Positions 55,971 through 64,000 of a DNA stretch of 64,000 nucleotides are shown here, piece by piece. Positions within the stretch are counted from its first letter, which is position 1, and every line of letters starts with the position of its first letter. This DNA is from an uncultured Myxococcales bacterium (GTDB lineage: Bacteria > Myxococcota_A > UBA9042 > DTJE01): assembly GCA_903936705.1 (NCBI GenBank), contig CAIZWN010000078.1, positions 1-64,000 on the forward strand, read 5' to 3'. A model generated the notes under the pieces. The model searched no databases, was not told the DNA's origin, and saw only the letters and a list, made by a program, of their open reading frames with translations. A program made the translations under genes and the position numbers.

Positions 55971-56867
55971 ATGTTCGGCTGGCTGTTGACGCGGATGTTG
56001 CCGTTTGTGCCGATGCCGTTGGTCAAGGCCATATCTTCGCGATACGTGGCCGGCGTGACGCTTGGCGAAGCCGCGGGCAGGGTAGGGTTGCTGAATGGGC
56101 AGGGCTATAAGGCCACCATCGACATTCTGGGCGAGGATGCAAAGGACGCCGCGCACGCAGATGGCACGGTGCTTGGCTATCAGAATGTTCTTGCGCGCAT
56201 CATGGCTGACGGTCTGGATTCAAATATCAGCGTCAAGCTGAGCCACCTGGGTATTCGCCTGAACCAATCTGATGCAGAAGCGCGATTGTCCCGCATTCTG
56301 GACACCGCGGCAGGTCTTGGCAGTTTCGTCCGGATCGACATGGAGGATTCTGGGCTGACAGGCACGACCCTGGATCTTTATCGAGCTTTGCGCACGAAGT
56401 ATCCGCATGTTGGAACCGTGCTGCAGGCCGCCTTGCATCGGACTGCCGATGATGCCAGGGCGCTTGCTGCAGAAGGCGCGAATCTGCGCCTGTGCAAGGG
56501 AATCTACCGTGAGCCCAGGGCGATTGCGTTCCAATCAAAGGCGGATATCCGGCAGTCCTACCTTGAAACGGCCGAGGTTCTGCTGTCGGCTGAACGGACC
56601 TACACGGCGTTTGCAACGCACGATCGCGTGTTGCTGCAGCGCCTCCTTGAACTGACGCAACGCATGGAAGTACCCAGGGACAGGTTCGAGTTCCAGGCAT
56701 TGCTGGGCGTCCCGGTCGATGATGTATTGTCCGGACTGGTGTTCAATGGCTACACTGTCCGCTGGTACGTACCGTTCGGCGAGGAGTGGTATGCCTACAG
56801 CACCCGTCGACTGAAGGAGAACCCGAAAATGGCCAGCTACATCGTTCGTCATTGGTTCGGAAGATGA
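55971..56867 (+). CDS. Proline dehydrogenase
   Basis: Monofunctional flavoenzyme that oxidises proline to pyrroline-5-carboxylate at the membrane. The barrel shows ISVKLSHLGIR, FVRIDMEDSG, VLQAALHRTADD, LRLCKGIYREP and FEFQALLGVP; the last two carry substrate/FAD-binding residues. The C-terminal VRWYVPFGEEWYAYSTRRLKENP is the family signature with the two substrate-binding arginines. ATG 55971 is used; GTG 55959 would add four residues. 298 aa. The stop overlaps the nadB start (ATGA). The ribosome-binding site lies within a small hairpin. Confidence 0.92.
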   Translation: MFGWLLTRMLPFVPMPLVKAISSRYVAGVTLGEAAGRVGLLNGQGYKATIDILGEDAKDAAHADGTVLGYQNVLARIMADGLDSNISVKLSHLGIRLNQSDAEARLSRILDTAAGLGSFVRIDMEDSGLTGTTLDLYRALRTKYPHVGTVLQAALHRTADDARALAAEGANLRLCKGIYREPRAIAFQSKADIRQSYLETAEVLLSAERTYTAFATHDRVLLQRLLELTQRMEVPRDRFEFQALLGVPVDDVLSGLVFNGYTVRWYVPFGEEWYAYSTRRLKENPKMASYIVRHWFGR

Positions 56868-58480
56868 CTACAGACTTCCTGGTCCTGGGCAGTGGGATTG
56901 CGGGGCTGTCGTTTGCCCTTGAGGCGTCCACGTTCGGCCATGTTGTTGTTGCCACCAAACGCGAGGCGGAGGAATCCAATACGCGATACGCCCAAGGCGG
57001 TATTGCGTCGGCAATGGGCAAGGACGATTCGTTCGAACTGCATATCGAGGACACGATGCAGGCAGGGGCTGGCCTTTGCCACGCCGACACGGTCGAGCTG
57101 TGTGTTCGTTCGGCACCAGATCGGATTCGCTGGCTGGTCGACCTTGGTGTGTCGTTCTCGAAAGTGGCTCGGGACGAGTCTGTCGAGTTCGATTTCGGAC
57201 GCGAGGGAGGGCATTCCCGCAGGCGCGTGCTGCACGTCGAGGATCTGACAGGACGCGAGATTGAAACCGTCCTGGTGGAACGGTGCCGGGCATCATCGAA
57301 CATCACGTTTCTTGAGGACACACTGGGCATCGATCTGTTCCTGTCCAGCGATCCGTCGGGCCGGCCTCGGGTCGGCGGTGCATTCGTGCTGGACCGTAAT
57401 ACCGGAGTGGTAACCGCAGTTGCTGCCCGCGCGACGATCCTGGCAACCGGTGGTGCAGGCAAGGTCTACCTGTACACGTCGAATCCCGACGCCGCTACTG
57501 GCGACGGCGTGGCGATGGCATACCGGGCGGGCGCGCGGATTGCGAACATGGAGTTCTTTCAGTTCCACCCGACGTGTCTGTACCACCCCAAGGCGAAATC
57601 GTTTCTGTTGTCCGAGGCGCTGAGAGGGGAGGGCGGGATTCTGCGCAGGCTCGATGGGCAGAGGTTCATGGAATCGGTCCACCCGCTGAAGGAACTGGCG
57701 CCGCGTGACGTGGTGGCTCGCACCATCGACGCCGAGATGAAATCGACCGGCGACGACCATGTCCTGCTGGACATGACACATCTGAAGCGCGAGTTCCTGG
57801 AACAACGCTTCCCACACCTGCTGGGAACGTGCCTGAAGTACGGAATCGACATGCGATCGGAACCGGTTCCGGTCGTTCCTGCAGCGCATTATCAGTGCGG
57901 TGGCGTGCAGGTTGACGATCGCGGCCGATCCTGTCTGCCTGGCTTGTACGCGATCGGCGAAGTGGCCAGTACTGGCCTGCACGGCGCCAACCGACTGGCC
58001 TCGAACAGTCTTTTGGAGGCGCTGGTATTTGCCCACCGGGCGGCCGACGACCTTCGGGAGGCCAGGGCGCTGTTGCCGAATCCTGTCGAAGCGGCGCTGC
58101 CGGCCTGGATGATCAACGGAGCAACGCCTTCTTCGCGATCCGAGAGCGTCATGGTGTCGCAGGACTGGGACGAAATTCGCCGATTGATGTGGAACTACGT
58201 AGGCATCGTTCGCTCGAATCGCCGCCTGATGGCAGCCCGGCGCCGCCTGGACATACTGCATGGAGAAGTGCACGAGTACCTGCTGTCAACGCCATTGACT
58301 CCCGATCTGGCCGAGCTGCGCAACCTGTGCCGCGTTGCGCGCCTGATCGTGGAAAGTGCGATGAAGCGCCAGGAGACTCGAGGCCTTCACGTCAATCTGG
58401 ACTACCCAGGATGCGACGACAAGCGGTGCAGTTCAGACACGATACTGTGGGCCGGTGTACGGACCGAGTTGGTGTTCTGA
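56864..58480 (+). CDS. nadB: L-aspartate oxidase
   Basis: First step of de novo NAD synthesis: FAD-dependent oxidation of aspartate to iminoaspartate. The FAD-binding motif LVLGSGIAGLSFALEA is at the N-terminus. Further blocks are NTRYAQGGIA, FFQFHPTCLYHP, ALRGEGG and YAIGEVASTGLHGANRLASNSLLEALVF. Start ATG 56864 overlaps the proline dehydrogenase stop; the upstream frame inside that gene is not real. 538 aa, normal. nadA and nadC are not adjacent, but nadD is at 12.7 kb. Confidence 0.95.
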   Translation: MTTDFLVLGSGIAGLSFALEASTFGHVVVATKREAEESNTRYAQGGIASAMGKDDSFELHIEDTMQAGAGLCHADTVELCVRSAPDRIRWLVDLGVSFSKVARDESVEFDFGREGGHSRRRVLHVEDLTGREIETVLVERCRASSNITFLEDTLGIDLFLSSDPSGRPRVGGAFVLDRNTGVVTAVAARATILATGGAGKVYLYTSNPDAATGDGVAMAYRAGARIANMEFFQFHPTCLYHPKAKSFLLSEALRGEGGILRRLDGQRFMESVHPLKELAPRDVVARTIDAEMKSTGDDHVLLDMTHLKREFLEQRFPHLLGTCLKYGIDMRSEPVPVVPAAHYQCGGVQVDDRGRSCLPGLYAIGEVASTGLHGANRLASNSLLEALVFAHRAADDLREARALLPNPVEAALPAWMINGATPSSRSESVMVSQDWDEIRRLMWNYVGIVRSNRRLMAARRRLDILHGEVHEYLLSTPLTPDLAELRNLCRVARLIVESAMKRQETRGLHVNLDYPGCDDKRCSSDTILWAGVRTELVF

Positions 58481-58493
58481 AGATTGATTTCGT

Positions 58494-58859
58494 TCAGGAA
58501 ACCGCTCCGGTCGGCTTCCATGACTCGACTATCTCCCGAACCCTGACAGAAACCCGCTTACGGTTCAATGGATCCGTCCGACCTGCCGCGACCAGGGCAG
58601 GCCAGTCAGTCAACGTCCAGCGGACGTGCTCGATCAGCGCGTTGCGAACCGTTTCGTCATGAGTGACACGGGCTTCACGTTCCTGGACCTTGGGGGAACA
58701 AGTCCTGCTCCAACGCAGCGCGGCTTCGCGCGCGATGTCCTCGGGGCACGCCGAAAACAGCTCGCGAATTCGCAAGGTGAATATCCCGACAGCCCTGGCC
58801 GACCGAGGGCTTAGACCTTCCTGAACGCCATCGCCGGGTCCCTTGTGCTGGTCGTCCAT
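58494..58859 (-). CDS. Small orphan protein
   Basis: 121 aa with no recognisable domain. A GGAGG lies 8 bases before ATG 58859, which supports translation. The protein is basic and mostly helical (VGIFTLRIRELFSACPEDIAREAALRW, VRNALIEHVRWTLTDWPALV). It fills the gap between nadB and the activase gene in opposite orientation. No signal peptide. A wrong call is possible. Confidence 0.6.
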   Translation of the reverse strand: MDDQHKGPGDGVQEGLSPRSARAVGIFTLRIRELFSACPEDIAREAALRWSRTCSPKVQEREARVTHDETVRNALIEHVRWTLTDWPALVAAGRTDPLNRKRVSVRVREIVESWKPTGAVS

Positions 58860-59008
58860 GCCATCGACCTCCAGATGAAGCGAAGCATACTACCTCGAAT
58901 ACGACAAATTCGGCTTAGCCAGCCCACAATGGGCTCGAATACCCCAGTCGATTGACAGCCCCGATCTGGCGCGATATTAGCCGCTGGCCCTAGGAAGGAG
59001 TTGTGTCG

Positions 59009-62000
59009 ATGCCAGATAAGAAGGCGCCGCAGCACTATCTTGGGTTGGACCTTGGTGCAGCGGCTGTCAAGGCTTGTGTTTTTGACATCGGTGGCCGGAT
59101 CCTGATCAAGGCGCACGTGCCGGTGGTATCCGGTCCGATTGTGGCGCTTCAGGAGGTACTGCAGGCCGTAGAAACCACGCTGGCTGGGCGCCCAATCAAG
59201 GTTGGAGTGACCGGCCAGGGCCGTGAATCCCTGGACTCGATTCCAGGTTGTGTCTCCGAGAACGAGGTTCTATGTCTGGTTCGGGGCGCCGCGGGAATCG
59301 ACGTATCCGTGCGTGCTCTGATAGAGGTTGGCGGGCATACGGCACGCTGGATCTCTTTTGACCGGGACAGGGCCGGGACACCTCGACTGGGGGACTTCTC
59401 GCTGAACGACCAGTGTGCCGCCGGGGTCGGAGCCTTCCTGGTCCAGCAGGCCAGCCGCTTGAAAATGGACATTTCAGCATTCGGCCTGGCTGCGGCGCGG
59501 GCCGCCACGGGCGCCTCACTCGCGGGACGTTGCGCGGTATTCGCCAAGTCCGACATGATCCATCTGCAGCAGAAGGGCGTCCCGATCGACGAGATTGCCT
59601 ATGGACTTTGTTTGGCGTTGGCCCGGAATTTCGTATCGACGATTCTGAAGGGGCGGCAGACGCCTACTCCGGTTGGGCTGGCCGGTGGTGGAGCCCTGAA
59701 CCCCGGGATGGTTCGCGCTTTTCGCGAAGTGTTGGGGTTGGACGAGCGCAGTGTTATAGCCCTTCCGGAAGCAATGTTCCTGGGGGCCATCGGAGCTGCC
59801 AGCCTGGCCCGCGAAAGTTCAACCGTGACCAGTCTGGACGCAGTTCTTAGGGCCGTAACGGTCGTGAATAACCAACCACGGGTGGCCTCCATCCTGGTTG
59901 CGGGGGACGTTGTCGCAAACGCTCCAGCGAGTGTCTTTCCAACATATCCGGACGGTAATTTCGAGGCCTTTCTGGGAATTGACGTGGGATCGGTCAGCAC
60001 GGACCTCGCCCTGGTGGCGCGTGACGGGTCGGTTCTTGACGGCGTCTATCTTCAAACGCGCGGCAGGCCAATCGAGGCAATGCGCGAGGGTCTTCATGTC
60101 CTGCGGAATCGCCATGGCGAACGGCTTCACGTCGTTGGAATGGGCTCGACTGGCAGCGGTCGTCATCTTGCCGCCCGACTTCTTGGAGCGGACCTGGTCA
60201 AGAACGAGATTACGGCGCAGTTGGCTGGCGCACTTCATTTCTTTCCCGATGCGGACGCCGTGTTCGAAATCGGTGGGCAGGATTCGAAGTTCATCCGGTT
60301 GGAGGGAGGGCGATTCGCTGACTTCAACATGAACAAGGTCTGCGCCGCCGGAACGGGATCGTTCCTGGAGGAACAGTGCGAGCACCTGGGGCTGGACGTA
60401 AGGACCGACTTTGCGCCGCTGGCAGCCCGCAGCACATGCCCATCGGACCTCGGGGCCCGGTGCACGGTTTTCATGGAAGCCGAACTGGTCAACGCGCGCC
60501 GAGCCGGAGCCGACCTTCCGGATCTGGCCGCGGGAGTCGCGGATGCCGTGGCCCGCAATTATCTTCAAAAGGTTGTTGGCCAGGATCCCGTCGGACCCAA
60601 CGTCGTGTTCCAGGGGGGCGTAGCCTCGAATGCTGCTGTCGTGCGCGCATTTGGCAGGCTTTTGGGCCGACCAGTTTCGGTTCATCCTCACAACGGCATA
60701 TCGGGTGCGATCGGCGTGGCGTTGCTGACAAGGGACTCGATAGGAGATCGGCCAACGACCTTTAAAGGTTTTGACTCCATCGGTCACCACGAAACCCGAA
60801 CGTTCGAGTGCCACCACTGCGAAAATCGTTGCGATGTCACGCAGGTTTCGGTCGGCGGCGAGCATGTCCACTTCGGCGACACTTGCGAACGGTACACAGT
60901 TCGAGACTACCACTCGAATTCCCGTGACCACGGAGTGCCCGACTTGTTCGCCGAGCGCGAGGCACTGTGGTCGGCCAGCCTGGCCGATGCCAGCCGCGCC
61001 GACTGTGTCCGCGGCACGATAGGGATTCCTCGGGCCTCCGTTTTTCTGGAGTATCTGCCGTTCTGGGCTGCGTTCTTCGGGCGCCTGGGCTTCAAGGTGG
61101 TCGTTTCGGCATCAACCAGCATGCGGACGCTTGATCTGGGAACCCGGCATCTGCCGGCGGAAACCTGCCTGCCGATCAAGTTGGCGTTCGGTCACGTGGC
61201 GGCGCTGCGACCGCTGGGTGCGGACGTCGTGTTCCTGCCTTCCCTGGTGGCACTGGAGGATTCAGCCGGCAGGGCGGCATATGGCTGTCCCTATACGCAG
61301 GCAGTGCCATTCATGGTTCGAGCGGCCATGCCAGACCCGATTCTTGCGCCCGAGGTTTCGCTGTTCGGCGGGTTCGAAGTGTTTGCCTCCGGTATGGCCA
61401 GCACCGCGGAAGAACTGGGGATCAACCCCGACGAAATGGAGATCGCCTTTGAGCAGGCGAGAACCGCCCAGGAAGCTTTTCGAATTCGTCTGCACAATCG
61501 AGGCCGCGAGGTGCTGGAATCGGACTTTGACAGGGCTTTGATCATTCTTGGTCGCCCCTACAATTTGTCGGATCCATTCCTGAACCTGAACCTTGCTCGC
61601 CACCTCGCCAGACTGGGTGTTATTGCGATTCCGCAGTCGTTTGTCTCGGCCGACCACATTGATCTGGAGTCTGCCGGGAATGATAACCTTCCTTGGCGCT
61701 TTCCCCGCGAAGCCACACGAGTTGCCCTTGCCACTGCAGGAGACCCACGTCTTGATTATGTTCTAGTGTCAAATTTTGGGTGCGGTCCTGACGCCTTCCT
61801 TCAAAAGCATATCGAGTCCAGCCTTCCCGATCGGCGCATCCTTGTCCTTGAGTTCGACGAACACCGAGGAGAGGCCGGGATGGTAACGCGTCTGGAGGCA
61901 TTCCTGGACGAGGCGTCGCAGCCCGGCAAACGCGATGCCATGCCCGTGCAACGGTCCCGTGCCTCCGGTCCTCGCCTGGGGGCTGATTCCCACTTTGCAG

Positions 62001-63181
62001 GGCGCCGCATCTACGTCCCCCTGTTCTCGGACCACGCGTATGCCTTCGCTGGCGTGGCGCGATACCTGGGTGCCCAGGCCGAGGTCCTGCCGGCACCAGA
62101 CGCCACCGTTATGGCGGCCGGCGAGGAAGCAGGCTCCGGCAAGGAGTGCCACGCGTTCACCATGATGCTTGGCGACGTGGTCAGGCTGGCCCAACGGCAC
62201 TCCGATCATTCTCCAGCAAGCTTCTTCATGCCAGGCACCTCGATCCCCTGCCTGCTGTCACAGTTCGCTGATGCCTTCCGGCTGATCTTGGAGGAACGCG
62301 GGCAGCGTGGACTGACGATCCTGGCCCCCAACACTCGTCAACTGATGGGGCTGCTGGGTCTGGGTGGTGCCGGACAGTTGTGGCGGGGTTTGGTGGTGGT
62401 CGATGCCCTTGTACGCTGGCTGTGCGGCACCCGTCCGTACGAGATCAAGCCTGGAAGCACCGACATCGTGCATCGCGAGAACCTTGTCGATCTGGTTGAA
62501 TCCCTGGCCATCGACGATCTGCCCGGGTACCTTGGCCGAGCTTTAGGCCGTATGGAAACGGTAGCCGTTGATCGCCGTGAGAGGCGTCCCGTCATCGGCG
62601 TTGCCGGAGACATCTACACTCGCGTCAACCAGTCAGCAAACCTGGAACTGTGGAGACGCCTTGAATCCATGGGCTGCGAGGTGTGGCCCGCGCCGTTCCT
62701 GATAGACAACGTCGAATTCGGATTCTCCCAGGAATTGGGTCTCAGCCTGCGGTCCGGGCGCTACCAGGACGCCCTGGTCGCCGGTCTTATGATGCTGCGC
62801 AAGAATTTGAAGGCATGGAGCATCCGGCGACGTTTTTCGCCCTTTCTTGTTCGCTCGGTCGAACCAGGATACGACGAGGTTCTGCGACTGGCATCACCTT
62901 ACGTGGGGCCCGAGTCCCAGGAACTTCTTCTGCTGAACGTGGCCAAGATGGTGGACTTCGCGCAAAACGGTGCAGATGGTGTGATCAACGCAATGTGCCT
63001 CAACTGCATGGTTGGGACTGCCTCGGCTTCGATGATTTCGGGAATCGGGCGTGATCATGGAGGCATTCCCATCGTAAACATGATGTTCAGTGGCACGGAA
63101 ACCTCTACCATGAGAACGAAGATCGAAACGTTTGTGCACCAGGCCCGGGAATTCAAGAACAGCCGCCTTGACGTCGCGTAG
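59009..63181 (+). CDS. Acyl-CoA dehydratase activase fusion (BcrAD/BadFG + DUF2229 + HgdB-like)
   Basis: ATG 59009 has AAGGAG 8 bases upstream. 1390 aa. Residues ~12-270 and ~322-590 are two ASKHA-fold BcrAD/BadFG domains (YLGLDLGAAAVKACVFD; FLGIDVGSVSTDLALV). In the second, EIGGQDSKFI and the cluster-binding Cys of NKVCAAGTGSFLEEQ are intact; the first reads EVGGHTARWI and NDQCAAGVGAFL. A cysteine module (CHHCENRCDV...CERY) leads to DUF2229 (HLPAETCLPIKLAFGHV) and an HgdB-like end (NAMCLNCMVG). Related proteins are activators of 2-hydroxyacyl-CoA dehydratases or benzoyl-CoA-type reductases. No partner dehydratase subunits are adjacent. Confidence 0.88.
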   Translation: MPDKKAPQHYLGLDLGAAAVKACVFDIGGRILIKAHVPVVSGPIVALQEVLQAVETTLAGRPIKVGVTGQGRESLDSIPGCVSENEVLCLVRGAAGIDVSVRALIEVGGHTARWISFDRDRAGTPRLGDFSLNDQCAAGVGAFLVQQASRLKMDISAFGLAAARAATGASLAGRCAVFAKSDMIHLQQKGVPIDEIAYGLCLALARNFVSTILKGRQTPTPVGLAGGGALNPGMVRAFREVLGLDERSVIALPEAMFLGAIGAASLARESSTVTSLDAVLRAVTVVNNQPRVASILVAGDVVANAPASVFPTYPDGNFEAFLGIDVGSVSTDLALVARDGSVLDGVYLQTRGRPIEAMREGLHVLRNRHGERLHVVGMGSTGSGRHLAARLLGADLVKNEITAQLAGALHFFPDADAVFEIGGQDSKFIRLEGGRFADFNMNKVCAAGTGSFLEEQCEHLGLDVRTDFAPLAARSTCPSDLGARCTVFMEAELVNARRAGADLPDLAAGVADAVARNYLQKVVGQDPVGPNVVFQGGVASNAAVVRAFGRLLGRPVSVHPHNGISGAIGVALLTRDSIGDRPTTFKGFDSIGHHETRTFECHHCENRCDVTQVSVGGEHVHFGDTCERYTVRDYHSNSRDHGVPDLFAEREALWSASLADASRADCVRGTIGIPRASVFLEYLPFWAAFFGRLGFKVVVSASTSMRTLDLGTRHLPAETCLPIKLAFGHVAALRPLGADVVFLPSLVALEDSAGRAAYGCPYTQAVPFMVRAAMPDPILAPEVSLFGGFEVFASGMASTAEELGINPDEMEIAFEQARTAQEAFRIRLHNRGREVLESDFDRALIILGRPYNLSDPFLNLNLARHLARLGVIAIPQSFVSADHIDLESAGNDNLPWRFPREATRVALATAGDPRLDYVLVSNFGCGPDAFLQKHIESSLPDRRILVLEFDEHRGEAGMVTRLEAFLDEASQPGKRDAMPVQRSRASGPRLGADSHFAGRRIYVPLFSDHAYAFAGVARYLGAQAEVLPAPDATVMAAGEEAGSGKECHAFTMMLGDVVRLAQRHSDHSPASFFMPGTSIPCLLSQFADAFRLILEERGQRGLTILAPNTRQLMGLLGLGGAGQLWRGLVVVDALVRWLCGTRPYEIKPGSTDIVHRENLVDLVESLAIDDLPGYLGRALGRMETVAVDRRERRPVIGVAGDIYTRVNQSANLELWRRLESMGCEVWPAPFLIDNVEFGFSQELGLSLRSGRYQDALVAGLMMLRKNLKAWSIRRRFSPFLVRSVEPGYDEVLRLASPYVGPESQELLLLNVAKMVDFAQNGADGVINAMCLNCMVGTASASMISGIGRDHGGIPIVNMMFSGTETSTMRTKIETFVHQAREFKNSRLDVA

Positions 63182-63345
63182 ATGGAATATTTGTGACATC
63201 CCAGCCAGAATAGGCCTGTACTTCGGGGATCGGGGAATACTCCGGTGGGCTGGCGGGTTTCAACCGGCTAATGCGGCCATATCTGTGCCGCCCCCATTGC
63301 ACGGCGTTCTGTTTTCGCCATTCAAGGATGGAGAGTCCCTAATCG

Positions 63346-63996
63346 ATGATTGAATCATTTGTTCAGTTGCTGTCCAGCGAGTCGATCCTGGCAGCCCATG
63401 CATTCGTCCTGCTGGTACTGCTGTTATGCGGGCTGGGGCTGCCGCTGCCCGAGGACGTGGTGCTGGTTACTGGCGGCGCACTGGCGTGGCTTGCTCATCC
63501 CATCGATCCGACTACATTTTCAGTTATGCTGACCGATGCCGGTCTGTGGGCGATGATCGGAACCGGGACAGTCGGTTGCCTTGCGGGAGATATGATTCTA
63601 TTCATGGCAGGCAGAAAATTCGGTTCGAGGATCGGCGAAATACCATTGCTGCGTCGAATCCTGTCACCCGCCAAGCAACTGCGCGTCGAGGCAATGACGC
63701 GGAAGTACGGCAGGCGGGTAGTGTTCATGGCGCGATTCATGCCCGGACTGCGGTCCCCGACATTCTTCATGACAGGGCATGCAGGACTCTCGATTTGGAC
63801 GTTCCTGCTGTTCGACGGACTGGCCGCGTTACTGTCGGTGCCTCTGCTTGTCAGCGTGGGCTACTACTTTGGCGACGACCTGCGAATCGCTGCGCAGGTC
63901 GCTGCCCGCTTCAGCCACTATGTGCTGGCGGCCGTATTGATCGCTATCGCGCTTATGGTGTTGCAGGCCTGGCGCCGGCGACGTGCCAAACGTTGA
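63346..63996 (+). CDS. DedA family membrane protein
   Basis: 216 aa, GGAG upstream. DedA proteins act in lipid-carrier or phospholipid flipping at the inner membrane. Typical segments: the re-entrant LLLCGLGLPLPEDVVLVTGGAL, GDMILFMAGRKFG and the signature VVFMARFMPGLRSPTFFMTGHAGLS with the conserved Arg and Gly. Four to six hydrophobic helices and a basic C-terminus (WRRRRAKR). The 164-bp gap upstream contains nothing I can name. Confidence 0.9.
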   Translation: MIESFVQLLSSESILAAHAFVLLVLLLCGLGLPLPEDVVLVTGGALAWLAHPIDPTTFSVMLTDAGLWAMIGTGTVGCLAGDMILFMAGRKFGSRIGEIPLLRRILSPAKQLRVEAMTRKYGRRVVFMARFMPGLRSPTFFMTGHAGLSIWTFLLFDGLAALLSVPLLVSVGYYFGDDLRIAAQVAARFSHYVLAAVLIAIALMVLQAWRRRRAKR

Positions 63997-64000
63997 TGGC

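Noticed and set aside
59819-60931. 370-codon minus-strand frame opposite the activase gene
   Set aside because: Lies inside a clear ASKHA domain on the plus strand and shows no recognisable protein.

Overview
The window is about 60% GC, gene-dense, and reads as chromosome of a Gram-negative deltaproteobacterial-type organism, most likely Myxococcota or a close relative. The reasons are: a trans-envelope TPR gene cluster laid out like Myxococcus nfs/glt genes, an outer-membrane beta-barrel of the myxobacterial type, many lipoproteins with cysteine-rich or vWA parts, DUF4388 and PEGA proteins, very large TPR proteins, a bactofilin, an N-terminal zinc-ribbon protein, RNase Y beside zapA, and a xerC-hslV-hslU operon. 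I see no phage, IS element, CRISPR array or plasmid signature.

Layout. 1-11.4 kb (+): end of a lipoprotein-like gene, a vWA lipoprotein, an outer-membrane beta-barrel, three TPR envelope proteins (about 640, 1165 and 493 aa) and an 88-aa secreted protein. Order and sizes match nfs(A/B)-C-D-E-F or glt(A/B)-C-D-E-F. 11.4-15.2 kb (-): nadD, a DUF2520 protein and a membrane protein in an overlapping operon; a NamZ-like (DUF1343) gene; tRNA-Asp and tRNA-Val with a clear promoter and terminator; a NifU-domain protein. 15.3-20.5 kb: histidine ammonia-lyase, a class III-like sirtuin, and an unusual pair (ChaN/TIKI-like protein plus KOW-tailed protein). 20.5-24.1 kb (-): a cysteine-rich lipoprotein followed by xerC-hslV-hslU. 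24.2-29.8 kb (+): DUF3467, 4-alpha-glucanotransferase, zapA, a probable 6S RNA, rny, tyrS. 29.8-34.7 kb (-): PEGA protein, ybeY, DUF4388 protein, a multi-pass TPR/zinc-ribbon protein, and a 33-residue basic ribosomal-type protein. 34.8-37.6 kb: lipA, deoC, a lipoprotein and a bactofilin. 37.8-55.9 kb: a zinc-ribbon/TM/TPR protein of 1241 aa, dnaE (-), and a cytoplasmic TPR protein of about 3525 aa. 55.9-64 kb: proline dehydrogenase and nadB (overlapping), a small orphan (-), a 1390-aa acyl-CoA dehydratase activase fusion, and a DedA protein.

How the parts fit. Most genes are housekeeping: NAD synthesis (nadB, nadD), lipoate, Fe-S assembly, replication, translation, proteolysis and RNA decay. 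The accessory signal is the large amount of TPR scaffold and envelope lipoprotein coding. The first 11 kb looks like one machine that spans the outer membrane and periplasm. Its motor genes (TolQR-like AglRQS) and GltG/NfsG-type inner-membrane partner are not in the window.
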